Assembly: GCF_014649535.1 (NCBI RefSeq)
Contig: NZ_BMTF01000009.1
Coordinates: 124,001-188,000 of the forward strand
Direction of reading: 5' to 3'
Length of the DNA stretch: 64,000 nucleotides
Origin: Streptomyces gelaticus
Lineage (GTDB): Bacteria; Actinomycetota; Actinomycetes; Streptomycetales; Streptomycetaceae
The notes beneath the pieces were generated by a model. That model did not search any database. It saw only the letters and a program-made list of their open reading frames with translations, and was not told the DNA's origin. Position 1 is the stretch's first letter. The number at the start of each line of letters is the position of its first letter. The position numbers were made by a program, and so were the translations under genes. This document shows, one piece after another, positions 42,528 to 51,715 of this stretch.

Positions 42528-44102
42528 ATGAAGCACGGTGAGCGGCAGAATGCAGGGATCCCCGGCCGGTTGGACCGCAGGCTCTTCCTCGCCGCGGCAG
42601 TGAGCGGGGCGATGACCGGCGGAGTGGCGGTGGCCGGTTGCCACTTCTCCGGGACCGGCGGGTCCGCCCCGCCCGGCGTCGGCCGCCGCACCGAGAGAGG
42701 GGAGAGCACCCGGGCGGGGGACACCGACTGGCGGGTCCGTTCGATGGGACCGCCCGGAGCCATCGAGGGCTATGGCGACAAGGTGAGTGTGTTGCCGGGC
42801 GAGGAGCTCGGCCTGTACGTCTCCACCACCGCCCCGGCGTTCCGGGTCTCGGCCTACCGCGTCGGCTGGTACGACGGTGCGCAGGCGCGACTGGTCTGGC
42901 GTTCGCAGCGTGTTGCCGGGTCGGTCCAGGCCCGTCCCCGGCTGGTCCAGGCCACCCGCACCGTACGGGCGGACTGGCAACGCACACTCCCCGTCCGCAC
43001 CGGCGGCTGGCCGGAGGGAGCGTATCTGCTCCGGCTGGACTCGGAAGACGCCCACCAGCACTATGTGCCACTGATCGTCCGCTCGGCGAGCGCCGCGGGC
43101 AGAGTCGTGTTGATGCACGCCCCGGCAACATGGCAGGCGTACAACCTGTGGGGTGGCTACAGCCTCTACCAGGGCGAGAACGGCGCGTACGGCACACGGT
43201 CGCTCGCCGTCAGCTTCGATCGGCCCTATGACGGCAACGGCGCCGAGAAGTTCATGGTTTACGAACGGGCGGCGGTGGTCCTGGCGGAGAGACTGGGCAT
43301 CCCGCTCGCCTACACCACCGGCCTGGACGTCCACCGCGACCCCGGCATTCTCCATGACGCGGCCGGAGTCGTCTCGCTGGGACATGACGAGTACTGGACG
43401 CCGCAGCAACGGGCATACGTCACCCAGGCGCGCGACAGAGGTACGAACGTGGCCTTCCTCGGGGCCAACGCCTGCTTCCGCAGGGTCAGGCTGGAGCCGG
43501 ATGCCACCGGCGCCGACCGCACCGTCGTCTGCTACAAGACCGACTACCGCAAAGACCCGTACCTCGCCGACCACCCGGACATGCCGACCAACGACTTCCG
43601 CCGGCCGCCCAGCGCCTCTCCCGAGTCCTCCCTCACCGGTGTTCTCTACGAGGGCTACCCCGTGGACGCCCCGTATGTCGTCCGCCGGAGCGACCACTGG
43701 CTCTTCGAGGGGACAGGCGTGAAGCGAGGGGCCTCCTTCGATCATCTGGTCGGCGTGGAGTACGACCGGGTCACTCCCGGCGTGCCCACCCCGGCACCGC
43801 TCGAGATCATCGCCCATTCCCCCCTCGTTTGTAAGGGCAGGTCCAGTCACGCGGACTCCGCCTACTACACCGTGCCGAGCGGGGCCGGCGTCTTCGCCTC
43901 CGGGACGATGCGGTGGGTCGAGGCTCTGATGGCGGGGACCCGCGAGAACGGACGCAACCACGGCATGGACGCCCGCACGGGAGCTTTCGTCACCCGCAGC
44001 ACGGAGAACCTGCTCCATGCGTTCGCGGCGGGCCCGTGCGGCCGGAACAGGCCCAGGCCCAGGGACGATGTGAGGGACGTGTACGCGTCCGCACCACGCT
44101 GA
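42528..44102 (+). CDS. Exported protein with N,N-dimethylformamidase beta-subunit-like domain
   Basis: 524 residues from ATG 42528. A twin-arginine-like start (DRRLFLAAAVSGAMTGGVA) ends at VAVAGC, a possible lipobox, so the protein may be a Tat lipoprotein. The mature part has an Ig-like region (LPGEELGLYVSTTAPAFRVS) and the DMFase-beta core: VLMHAPATWQAYNLWGGYSL, YEGYPVDAPYV, GVVSLGHDEYWTPQQR, VAFLGANACFRRV. The YERAAVVLAERLG ... LDVH region is typical of this family, in which a Fe site is formed by Tyr/Tyr/Glu in the true enzyme. Streptomyces homologues are widespread and of unknown substrate. Confidence 0.82.
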   Translation: MKHGERQNAGIPGRLDRRLFLAAAVSGAMTGGVAVAGCHFSGTGGSAPPGVGRRTERGESTRAGDTDWRVRSMGPPGAIEGYGDKVSVLPGEELGLYVSTTAPAFRVSAYRVGWYDGAQARLVWRSQRVAGSVQARPRLVQATRTVRADWQRTLPVRTGGWPEGAYLLRLDSEDAHQHYVPLIVRSASAAGRVVLMHAPATWQAYNLWGGYSLYQGENGAYGTRSLAVSFDRPYDGNGAEKFMVYERAAVVLAERLGIPLAYTTGLDVHRDPGILHDAAGVVSLGHDEYWTPQQRAYVTQARDRGTNVAFLGANACFRRVRLEPDATGADRTVVCYKTDYRKDPYLADHPDMPTNDFRRPPSASPESSLTGVLYEGYPVDAPYVVRRSDHWLFEGTGVKRGASFDHLVGVEYDRVTPGVPTPAPLEIIAHSPLVCKGRSSHADSAYYTVPSGAGVFASGTMRWVEALMAGTRENGRNHGMDARTGAFVTRSTENLLHAFAAGPCGRNRPRPRDDVRDVYASAPR

Positions 44103-44503
44103 CACCATCGGTACCGCTCCGCCGGAGAACACCGTTCACCACCGGGCACGACTCTGCGGTCCAGAACCGAGCCCGCTTCGTCGGCGCACCCTGCGAAGGA
44201 CCGGACCACGTGGAGCCCATGTCGTCACACGGACCGTCCGAACTGCCGTGACCGGTGGCCCCACCCCGTGCGAGCACACCGAGAGGTTCGAGGCCGAGGA
44301 CGTTCTCCAACAGCCACCGCCGCGCGGGCAGCAGCCGCTCCCGTCCGAACCGCTGCGCACTCGCCCACCACCCACACGCGGTCAGGTCCGGCGCTTCCAC
44401 GACGGGTGGCGGCCCGCCAGTCCCAGAGCCCGGTCAAACAGCGGCGCAGTCGCAGGCACGATGACTCCACCGCCGCTTCCGAGGCCCGGGCCATCGGTTG
44501 ACG
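44103..44503. other. Gap without a supported gene
   Basis: Minus-strand reading near 44240-44400 (QRFGRERLLPARRWLLENVL) has local coding character but no start, SD or family; it may be a remnant. Nothing else is seen in these 401 bases. Confidence 0.35.
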
Positions 44504-44917
44504 TCAGCCGGTGGGGCGGGAGCGCGCCAGAGCCAGGGCGCCGAGGGCGGTGCCGACCAGCCCCAGCACCAGGGCCGAGGCCCCACCGACCACTCCGTTG
44601 CCGGTTCCGGGACCTCCGTCGGCGACGGCGAGATTGAGCGTGCCGATGATCAGGCCGGCCAGCCCCGCCGTGAGGGCCACGATGGCCCTGATTCGCTTGT
44701 TGCCGGTGCCGGAGCTGCCAAGGCTCAGCCCACCGCTGACCACGCCGGCCAGCGCCACGAGCGCGGCCGTGGTGCCCACGAGCCGCCCGGTGGTCAGGCT
44801 GTAGGCATCGACGGCGGCGGACTGGGCCGAGACGTGCGCGGCCGCCGGTGCGGCAAGTCCGATGCTTCCGAGCACGGCGGTGGCGGTGGCGGCGGCGAGC
44901 AGGCGACGAACTGACAT
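44504..44917 (-). CDS. DUF6223-like membrane protein
   Basis: 137 residues, MSVRRLLAAATATAVLGSIG from 44917, AAGGAG eight bases upstream. A Sec signal (cut near AAA-HVSA) is followed by three hydrophobic helices: LVGTTAALVALAGVVSGGLS, AIVALTAGLAGLIIGTLNLA and GGASALVLGLVGTALGALAL. The intervening loops (GTGNKR, DGGPGTGNG) and C-terminal ARSRPTG match DUF6223. Divergent from the two-component system (220 bp), which might regulate it. Confidence 0.78.
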   Translation of the reverse strand: MSVRRLLAAATATAVLGSIGLAAPAAAHVSAQSAAVDAYSLTTGRLVGTTAALVALAGVVSGGLSLGSSGTGNKRIRAIVALTAGLAGLIIGTLNLAVADGGPGTGNGVVGGASALVLGLVGTALGALALARSRPTG

Positions 44918-45137
44918 TCGAGGGACTCCTTCTCTTCCTGTGGCTGGGTGTTGCCCGAGCATGTCTGCCGGCCCTGCCCGCGGTCGTCCGGCGGGCGCAG
45001 ACACTTCGCACTGCCGCTGATGCGGTATCCGGCCGCCACGGGTGCCGCAGGAGGTATGAAGGTACTGCGTATGCGGTAGTCCGCCGCTCGTTCGCGAGGG
45101 GGACTCGCCCGTGGTGGCAGCCAGTTAGGGTGCGCAC

Positions 45138-46265
45138 ATGAGTGCAGGTGAGTCCGGCGTCCGGGCCCGGTTCGGAGACTGGGCCATCGCTGTCGGTGTG
45201 GTGGCGGCGCTTCTGGTCACAGGGCTGTCCGGACAGCGTTCGGATACGGACCTCGCCCTGCTCGGGTACGTGCTGCTGACGACAGGCGGGCTGGCGCTGG
45301 GCGTACGCCGCCGGGCTCCGGTTGTCGTCCTGGCCGTCACCGGGCTGAGCGCGGTCGGCTACCAGGCGGCCGGTTTCGATGTGCCCGCCGTGGCGTACCT
45401 GTTCGCGGTGTACGCGGCCGTACGTGCGGGACACCGCACCGTCACGGTGGCGGCGAGCGTGGTCATGCTGGCCCTGCTCCCGCTCGCGGCGCTGGCCGCG
45501 GGGCTGCACAACACCGGCGAGGTCCTCGCGCACGCCCGAGACGCCCTCGAAATTGCCTGGCTGATCGCGGCCGGTGCCGCGGGAGAGGCACTGCGGCAGG
45601 CAGAGCAGCGGGCGGACGAGGCAGAACGCACCCGGGAGGAGACCGCGCGGCGCCGCGCCGACGAGGAACGGCTCCGTATCGCTCGGGAACTGCACGACTC
45701 GCTCACCCACCAGATCTCGGTCATCAAGGTGCAGGCGGAGGTCGCCGTGCACGTGGCCCGCAGGCTGGGCGATGAGGTGCCGCCTTCCCTGCTGGCCATC
45801 CAGGAGGCCGGGCGCGAGGCAAGCCGGGAACTGCGGGCGACACTGGAGGCGTTGCGCGACGACGACACGACCCCACCGCGCGGGCTCGACGATGTCTCCG
45901 AGCTGGTGGACCGGGCCCGTACGTTCGGCCTGGACGCGACACTGACGATCGAGGGGCAGCGACACGACGTGCCGACCGCTGTGGACCGGACCGTCTACAG
46001 GATCGTTCAGGAGTCGCTCACCAACGTCGCCCGGCACGCGGAAGCGGCAACCACGTCGGTGCGGATCGACTTCCGTCCGGAATCCCTCGTCATACGTGTC
46101 GACGACGACGGCAAGGCGACGTCGGCCACCGTCCCGGTGCCCGGCCTCGGGCTGCTCGGCATGCGTGAACGCGTCACGGCACTCGGCGGCCGGCTGCGTG
46201 CCGAACCACGTGGCGAAGGCGGCTTCACCATCCAGGCTGAACTCCCCGTGGACCGGACGCTGTGA
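45138..46265 (+). CDS. NarL-type sensor histidine kinase
   Basis: 375 residues from ATG 45138. Four to five N-terminal transmembrane helices (up to about residue 150) without an extracellular domain; then a coiled-coil RQAEQRADEAERTREETARR, the HisKA_3 box ERLRIARELHDSLTHQISVI (phospho-acceptor His), and the HATPase region VYRIVQESLTNVARHAEAAT, VIRVDDDGKA and GLGLLGMRERVTALGGRL. Intramembrane-sensing type. Its stop overlaps the regulator's GTG (GTGA), so kinase and regulator are co-translated. Confidence 0.93.
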   Translation: MSAGESGVRARFGDWAIAVGVVAALLVTGLSGQRSDTDLALLGYVLLTTGGLALGVRRRAPVVVLAVTGLSAVGYQAAGFDVPAVAYLFAVYAAVRAGHRTVTVAASVVMLALLPLAALAAGLHNTGEVLAHARDALEIAWLIAAGAAGEALRQAEQRADEAERTREETARRRADEERLRIARELHDSLTHQISVIKVQAEVAVHVARRLGDEVPPSLLAIQEAGREASRELRATLEALRDDDTTPPRGLDDVSELVDRARTFGLDATLTIEGQRHDVPTAVDRTVYRIVQESLTNVARHAEAATTSVRIDFRPESLVIRVDDDGKATSATVPVPGLGLLGMRERVTALGGRLRAEPRGEGGFTIQAELPVDRTL

Positions 46266-46924
46266 TCCGTGTCCTGCTGGTCGACGACCAGCCGCTCATC
46301 CGTAGCGGTTTTCGAGCGCTTCTCGATCTCGAAGACGACATCGAAGTGGTGGCCGAGGCCGCTGACGGCAGCGAGGGGCTGGAGCTCGCTGAAGAGCACC
46401 TGCCCGATGTTGCGCTCGTCGACATCCGGATGCCGGTCATCGATGGCATCGAGACGACCCGGCGCATCGCCGCGGACCCGGCCCTGGCAGGGGTGCACGT
46501 CGTCATCCTGACCAACTACGGCTTGGACGAACACGTCTTCGACGCGTTGCGCGCCGGCGCTGCCGGATTCCTGGTCAAGGACGTCGTACCAGAGGACTTC
46601 CTGCATGCCGTACGCGTCGCCGCTCGCGGCGACGCCCTGCTGGCGCCCTCGATCACGCGCAGGCTGATCAACCGGTACGTCACCCGGCCACTCCCCATCG
46701 AAACCGGTACTGGGCTGGAGGAGTTGACCGCCCGTGAACGTGAGGCTGTTGTCCTGGTCGCGCGGGGCCTGTCCAACGACGAGATCGCCGACCGCATGGT
46801 GATCAGCCCGCTGACTGCGAAAACCCATATCAACCGGGCCATGGCCAAACTCCATGCCCGTGACCGGGCACAACTTGTAGTCCTCGCCTACGAATCCGGC
46901 CTGGTTGCTCCGCGCAGTACTTGA
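46262..46924 (+). CDS. NarL/LuxR-type response regulator
   Basis: 220 residues from GTG 46262. Receiver: VLLVDDQPLIRSGF (acidic pair), VALVDIRMPVIDG (phospho-acceptor D54), VVILTNYG (Thr switch) and FLVKDVVPEDF (Lys). Output: ELTAREREAVVLVARGLSND, EIADRMVISPLTAKTHINRA. Cognate partner of the kinase. A hairpin follows 70 bases after the stop. Likely targets are adjacent genes such as the DUF6223 protein, by position only. Confidence 0.94.
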   Translation: MIRVLLVDDQPLIRSGFRALLDLEDDIEVVAEAADGSEGLELAEEHLPDVALVDIRMPVIDGIETTRRIAADPALAGVHVVILTNYGLDEHVFDALRAGAAGFLVKDVVPEDFLHAVRVAARGDALLAPSITRRLINRYVTRPLPIETGTGLEELTAREREAVVLVARGLSNDEIADRMVISPLTAKTHINRAMAKLHARDRAQLVVLAYESGLVAPRST

Positions 46925-46995
46925 CCGCTCGATATGCGCACCAAGACCACGGGGAAGCTCTTGTCGCGGCATATGGGCAGGGGAGGGGTGCCGAC

Positions 46996-47016
46996 CGGAT
47001 CACTGTCGGTGATCCG
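46996..47016. terminator. Hairpin after the two-component operon
   Basis: CGGATCAC (46996-47003) and GTGATCCG (47009-47016) pair perfectly around TGTCG. The 46925-47256 gap otherwise shows no gene or tRNA. Confidence 0.55.
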
Positions 47017-47256
47017 ACCCCCCTTGCAGGGCGGGGCGATCGCATCGCAAAGCACTGAGCCGGCTTGATTCCACAACTAGTTGGGCCGCGACCATCAGGA
47101 TGCGGTGCCCCAGTTGCAGGTTCCGCGTCCGCCTGCGGCGTCCGCGATCTCGCGGCGGGTTCGGGTCACCAACTTGGCGAAACAGCGTGGACTCAGCCCT
47201 GTGCACGGGTGATCCAGGAGGGCTCCGACGTCCTGACCACACCAGACATGCCGAGA

Positions 47257-48060
47257 TCACCGCTCCGGGTGGAGTCGACCACGGTCGCGGGGAATCCAGT
47301 GCAGGTCCGGGCTGCCCAGTCGGCCAAGTGCCGTCGCCACGAACGCGGCGGCTTCGGACGTCGTCGGCCCTGTACGTCCGTCACGTTGGTGGGCGATGGC
47401 CGCAGCCACGACCGCGTTGGCCCCGTGGCGCGCCAGGTACCATTCGCCGCCGTCGAGCTTGGAGCACAGCTGCCCGTCATCGGCGAATCGCAGTGCACGG
47501 CAGGCGTTGAGGACGGCATACGTTGTGTTTGCATGGTCCAGTGCCCACTGCAGTTCGCTGACCATCGAGGCACCGACGCGGTCGGCAGGAACCGGTCCGA
47601 AGACCTCGGCGGCCGGGGGACCGTAGACGGCGAGCGCATGTGCCCGGCACACGGCGCAGTGCAGGACCAGATCGGTGTCACCGGCATGGTTGATTCCGGG
47701 GATGATCAGGCGCTCGGTCGCACTGGCGCGGATGTGGACCTCGAACGGACAGGAATCGAGGCCGGCCGCAGTCGCTGCGGTGATGACACTCATCTCCAGT
47801 CCTGTGCCGGGGCACTGCGCTGCGGTCTTCACCACTGCCTCGCCCATGGCATGCTGGTCCACCTCGGTGCCGGGCTCAGCGACCACGGCCAGCACATCCA
47901 CGTCACTGCGCGCAGCACGAAATCCCCCCAGCACGGCCGAGCCATGCACATAGACACCAATCAGGTCGGGGCGCACGCAGGCGAGGGCGGCTGATACCTC
48001 AGCGACATAACGGACGACGTCAGAAGGAACAAGACCATCGGGAGTCACGGAGCTGAGCAT
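47257..48060 (-). CDS. Aminoglycoside adenylyltransferase-like nucleotidyltransferase
   Basis: 267 residues from ATG 48060. LIGVYVHGSAVLGGFRAARS followed by DVDVLAVV is the nucleotidyltransferase GSxxxG-SDxD core; the C-terminal DUF4111-like helical domain (ELQWALDHANTTYAVLNACR, GGEWYLARHGANAVVAAAIA) is that of ANT(3'')/AadA-type enzymes. It could adenylylate streptomycin/spectinomycin-like antibiotics, but the family includes many untested members. Solitary gene; SpoIIE-phosphatase gene ends 90 bases upstream. Confidence 0.83.
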   Translation of the reverse strand: MLSSVTPDGLVPSDVVRYVAEVSAALACVRPDLIGVYVHGSAVLGGFRAARSDVDVLAVVAEPGTEVDQHAMGEAVVKTAAQCPGTGLEMSVITAATAAGLDSCPFEVHIRASATERLIIPGINHAGDTDLVLHCAVCRAHALAVYGPPAAEVFGPVPADRVGASMVSELQWALDHANTTYAVLNACRALRFADDGQLCSKLDGGEWYLARHGANAVVAAAIAHQRDGRTGPTTSEAAAFVATALGRLGSPDLHWIPRDRGRLHPER

Positions 48061-48149
48061 ACTGGCGACTCGCAGGGCGCGGCAGGCGTCATCAGGGGCC
48101 CTCACCACGGGTCCGTCATCCCACTTGCAGGACAACCTTTGATGTCCTC

Positions 48150-49271
48150 TCAGCGGTTCGGTGACCGTCGCACAGTCAGTACTGCCACGTCGTCGTGCTG
48201 GCCGCTCTCCCCGGCGAACGCACGCGCGTCGTCGTAGAGCGCACGCGGCAGGTCGGTGGGGGAGAGCGACACGCGCCGGGTGAGACTCTCAGTGAGCGGG
48301 TAGAACGCTCCGTCCGCGTCGCGGGTCTCGGTGAGTCCGTCCGTGGTCAGCAGCAGGGTCGCGCCGGGCGGGAAAACGAACCAGTCGACCGTCGCGGGTT
48401 CGTCGGCGAGCTCGGCGAGACCGAGGGGAACGCCGGACGTGAGCGCCAGTGTCGTGACGGTGGAGTCCTGCAGCACCTGTGGCAGGACGTGACCGCAGTT
48501 GACGGCCTGCACCTCTGCACCTGCGTCGATGTTGAGGATGAGCGTGGTGACGAACCGTTCGTCGTCGCCGGTCTGCGCGGCATAGGAGTTGTGCCGTACG
48601 ACGGAGGCGTCCAAGGCTTCGACGAGCGCGGTCAGGGTCGGTTCCTGGTGGGCCGTCGCACGAAAGGCGCCGATGACGGCGAACGCGGCGCCGACCGCCG
48701 GGAGGCCCTTTCCCTGGACGTCACCGATCAGCACCCGGGTGCCCCATGGTGAGTTGACGACATCGTAGATGTCTCCACCGACCAGACGGTCCTCCTGAAC
48801 GGGCTCGTACACGCCGTTCACGAGGACGTCGTCGGTGAGCATGGGCAGGGGGCGCAGGATGTGGCGCTGCATCGCGGCGGCAGTGGAGCGCAGCCGCATC
48901 ATCTCCTGCTCACGGCTGATGCGGCGATGGCACGCGTAGACGGAGGCCGCACCCAGGACGAGGGTGAGAAGAACCATGAGGATCCTGTCGAGCCACGGCC
49001 GCCCGTCCCCCTGTCGGACCAGCATGGTGACGATGACGACGAGTCCGGTCCAGGCGAACACGAACTTCGTCTGGCGAACGGTGCACAGTGCTGATGCCGC
49101 CCCCGGGAGGAAGACGAGAAGCCCGAGCAGCCACACCGGTGACTGCGACAGGGCTCCCAGAATCATCACCAGCAGGGTCACCGAGGCAACGGCGATCACG
49201 ACTTCGGCCTCGCTCGGCGGTGCGATGGCCTCGACCGGACGCACCGGCTTCTTCGAATGCTTGCGTAGCAC
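48150..49271 (-). CDS. Membrane PP2C/SpoIIE-type serine phosphatase
   Basis: 373 residues. Three to four transmembrane helices in the first ~115 residues (EVVIAVASVTLLVMILGALS, VWLLGLLVFLPGAASALC, FAWTGLVVIVTMLV, ILMVLLTLVLGAASVYA), then a short helix linker (QEMMRLRSTAAAMQRHILRP) and the SpoIIE domain: GGDIYDVVNSPWGTRVLIGD with VQGKGLPA, CGHVLPQVL, LLTTDGLTETRD and GQHDDVAVL, carrying the metal-binding Asp residues. Such phosphatases act on anti-sigma antagonists; no partner kinase or STAS gene is next to it. A GGGGCATTTGCCCC inverted repeat lies 18 bases upstream. Confidence 0.92.
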   Translation of the reverse strand: MLRKHSKKPVRPVEAIAPPSEAEVVIAVASVTLLVMILGALSQSPVWLLGLLVFLPGAASALCTVRQTKFVFAWTGLVVIVTMLVRQGDGRPWLDRILMVLLTLVLGAASVYACHRRISREQEMMRLRSTAAAMQRHILRPLPMLTDDVLVNGVYEPVQEDRLVGGDIYDVVNSPWGTRVLIGDVQGKGLPAVGAAFAVIGAFRATAHQEPTLTALVEALDASVVRHNSYAAQTGDDERFVTTLILNIDAGAEVQAVNCGHVLPQVLQDSTVTTLALTSGVPLGLAELADEPATVDWFVFPPGATLLLTTDGLTETRDADGAFYPLTESLTRRVSLSPTDLPRALYDDARAFAGESGQHDDVAVLTVRRSPNR

Positions 49272-49289
49272 GGGACCTCCGGGGCAGAT

Positions 49290-49303
49290 GGGGCATTTGC
49301 CCC
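49290..49303. promoter_or_regulatory. GGGGCA-TT-TGCCCC inverted repeat before the phosphatase gene
   Basis: Six-base arms with a two-base centre, 18 bases upstream of the SpoIIE-type phosphatase start; GGGGCAGAT also repeats directly alongside (49281-49289). Operator candidate, or an incidental GC repeat. The gap 49304-49750 shows no gene. Confidence 0.35.
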
Positions 49304-49750
49304 TTACCGTAAGCAGGCCCGACCGCGTGGCGGCCCACGCCTCGCCGGACGGCCGTGCCCTCCCGGCCCGGCTCCGGGCCAGTCCCGCCCGGCGCCCGCT
49401 CTGCCGCCTCTGTTGTCAACCTCTGCCCAGGAGCTCGTCAGGGAGACCGGGCTGGAGCGGGCCGGTGACAGCCGCAGAAGACCAGCGCTCCGGTCCAGAT
49501 CCTGATTCGCGAGAACGGGGCGGTTGCGGCAGGGGTGTTGGTCATGCCGTGCGAACCCATGGGAGGCTGCGCTGCTTTTCAGGAACAGCGTTGCTGACGG
49601 GTTCCGGAGTCAGTTGGTGACTGTCCGGTCGGGGAATGTCGAGCAGAAATGGCGGCGTCGCCGTGAGGTGGTGAGGAAGAGGGGAGGCGGGAGCCAACCT
49701 CCCGACAGCAAGATGTCTGCCGCTCGACAGCCGATGGGAACGGGCCCCAT

Positions 49751-50458
49751 TCATGGAGAGGATCGAGTCATGGCACGACCTTCCCGGTACCCGCTTGAGC
49801 CCGGTCGCCGTGACCGATTTCCGGTGGGCGCCGGCTGGTGGTGCGCCAAGGCCCGTGCCACCAGGGCGGCGGGCTCGGGGCGTGCCTGCAGCGCCTTCAG
49901 GACCAGCAGCCACCACTGGTGCAGCCGGTCGGAGAGTTCCTCACGGTCCGCCATCTCCTCGGTGAGGTCGTACAGCCCGAAGAACGCGCACACCAAGGTC
50001 GTGGCGGTGCCCGACGGCTGGACTTCGTCAGCCAGTTCGCCTTCGGCGCGCGCCTCGGCCAGAAGGCGCGTGACGGCAGCCGCCCAGATGGCGAAGGGCG
50101 TGGGTATGGCGACGTCGATGGTGCGGCGCTCAGCCCACAGACGCGCGCCGGCCCGGGTCATGACGTCGTCGCGCAGCGCCTTGGCGATATCGAAGCTGAG
50201 GGCGACCAGCTTCTCCAACGGCGGGATCCCGGGGGTGGCATAGCGGTCGGCCAACGAGGGCCAAGCTGCGAACTGTTCGCGTACGACGGCCAGTGCGAGC
50301 TTCTCCTTGCTGGAGTAGTGGAAGTAGACAGCCCCGCTGGTGCGCCCCGAGAGGTCGCCGATCTCATTGATGCTTGTCCGTGCGTACCCTTGTTCGACGA
50401 AAAGGTGTGCTGCGGCTTCCAGTAGAGACCTGCGCGTTGCGCGTGCCCTGTCCTGCAT
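49751..50458 (-). CDS. Gamma-butyrolactone-receptor-like TetR regulator (ArpA/ScbR type)
   Basis: 235 residues from ATG 50458. The N-terminus is close to the GBL-receptor consensus: TRRSLLEAAAHLFVEQGYAR, TSINEIGDLSGRTSGAVYFH, YSSKEKLALAVVREQFAAWP. The QFAxWP extension after the HTH and the length are characteristic of ArpA/ScbR/BarA-type proteins. Members with a real ligand pocket keep a Trp in the C-terminal domain; LWAERRTIDVAIPTPFAIWA provides candidates. It could be a true receptor or an orphan pseudo-receptor. Divergent from a HAD hydrolase gene across 570 bases. Confidence 0.88.
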   Translation of the reverse strand: MQDRARATRRSLLEAAAHLFVEQGYARTSINEIGDLSGRTSGAVYFHYSSKEKLALAVVREQFAAWPSLADRYATPGIPPLEKLVALSFDIAKALRDDVMTRAGARLWAERRTIDVAIPTPFAIWAAAVTRLLAEARAEGELADEVQPSGTATTLVCAFFGLYDLTEEMADREELSDRLHQWWLLVLKALQARPEPAALVARALAHHQPAPTGNRSRRPGSSGYREGRAMTRSSP

Positions 50459-51028
50459 GTGTGTTCCGCCTTCGTTCGCCAGTACCCATTTTCCTGATCC
50501 GGGAAGGTCGTGCGCCGTGGTGCACTGACGGCGCTCCGTGCCGTTAATGCGTGGAGATTATTATTGGTCTTGGGTAGTTCGTGAGTACGGTCAATGGAAG
50601 AAAGTCGCGCTTCGTCGGTGCTGCCGAGCGTTGCCACCGGTCTCCGGGATACGGCATCGTCTGTCAAGTCACCTTGATGCAAGGGCAGTTGGAGGAGTGC
50701 GGGGCCTCACTGCCCACCGCCGGATTTCGCGCATGCCTCGCGATTACTTGGTAATGAGCGTGGCGTCAAACACTCGAAATGATGATTGCGCCCTCTCGGT
50801 CGCGAAATTAACGTAGTCATCACGATGTTTCTGGGTTCTTCCGGTGAAGGCCGGACGATGTCCACCGCTGGAGGGCCCGGAGGCGAAGCATCAGCCTTCA
50901 CGCGTGGTCGAGCGGGGATCGTTCGACGGCGCACCTTCTGCGGCCGAGCGGGCCTTTCCGCGGTCCCCTGCTTGCAACTGCGGGCACCGACGACGCGGGG
51001 CGGCACGCTCTTCGAGAACGGCAGGCAA
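50459..51028. other. Long regulatory gap between GBL-receptor-like and HAD genes
   Basis: No gene is seen. TTCC-N7-GGAA at 50491-50505 is an imperfect inverted repeat of the size of an autoregulatory element. AT-rich patches at 50548-50580 and 50745-50830 are unusual for this DNA and likely contain promoters. Confidence 0.4.
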
Positions 51029-51715
51029 ATGACACCTCGTCACATCTTCACTTGGTCCCCGGCTGCCATCGTCTTCGACTGCGATGGAACCCTGATGGAT
51101 ACCGAACGACACTGGCAGGATGCGCGTAGCCGGGTCTTCGTGGAGTTCGGGCTGACGCCCCGCCCGGGTTTCGCCGAGCGGGCCAAGGGCGTGCACTACA
51201 TCGAGTGCGGCAGCCTCATGGCCGGAGAGTCCGGGAAGCCGCAACTAGCCGACGACATGACGCGTGCGCTTCTGAGACACTTCATGGCGCTCGTGGCCGA
51301 AGACCCCGTGACCATGCCGGGTGCGGCGGCGCTGGTCCGCCTCGCCGCCCGCCATATCCCGCTCGCGGTTGCCAGTAACTGCCCTTTGGACGTGGTCGAG
51401 TCCAGCCTCTCCCGGGTCGGCCTGCTCGGCTGCTTCGCACATGTCGTCGTCGCGGGTGACGGACTGCTGCCGAAACCCCATCCGGACGTCTATGCCACCG
51501 CAGTCCGTCTGTGCGGCGTGCGGCCTGAGGACGCGATGGCTGTGGAAGACTCGGTCACCGGCGTCGAGTCGGCCCGGAGAGCAGGCATGCGCGTGCTCGG
51601 CGTGGGACCTCGGCCGGCTGATGAGAAGGCTGACCGGGCCGATCTGTGGCTGCGTACTCTGGCTGATCCGGAACTCCAGGCATGGGCCCAGGCCTGGGCG
51701 GACGGCACTGCCTAG
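51029..51715 (+). CDS. HAD-superfamily phosphatase (beta-phosphoglucomutase-like)
   Basis: 228 residues from ATG 51029 (an in-frame start at 50858 would add ~57 doubtful residues). IVFDCDGTLMDTERHW is HAD motif I with the nucleophile Asp and acid Asp; LAVASNCPLDVVESSLSRVG motif II; GLLPKPHPDVYATAV motif III (Lys); AMAVEDSVTGVESARRAG motif IV. The helical cap is small, class I. HAD phosphatases occur in butyrolactone clusters and remove phosphate from butenolide intermediates, so the divergent GBL-receptor-like gene suggests, but does not prove, such a role. Confidence 0.88.
   Translation: MTPRHIFTWSPAAIVFDCDGTLMDTERHWQDARSRVFVEFGLTPRPGFAERAKGVHYIECGSLMAGESGKPQLADDMTRALLRHFMALVAEDPVTMPGAAALVRLAARHIPLAVASNCPLDVVESSLSRVGLLGCFAHVVVAGDGLLPKPHPDVYATAVRLCGVRPEDAMAVEDSVTGVESARRAGMRVLGVGPRPADEKADRADLWLRTLADPELQAWAQAWADGTA

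Noticed and set aside
46925..47256. tRNA or small RNA gene after the response regulator
   Set aside because: No T-loop GGTTCGAATCC-like sequence or cloverleaf could be built; only a terminator-like hairpin is present.
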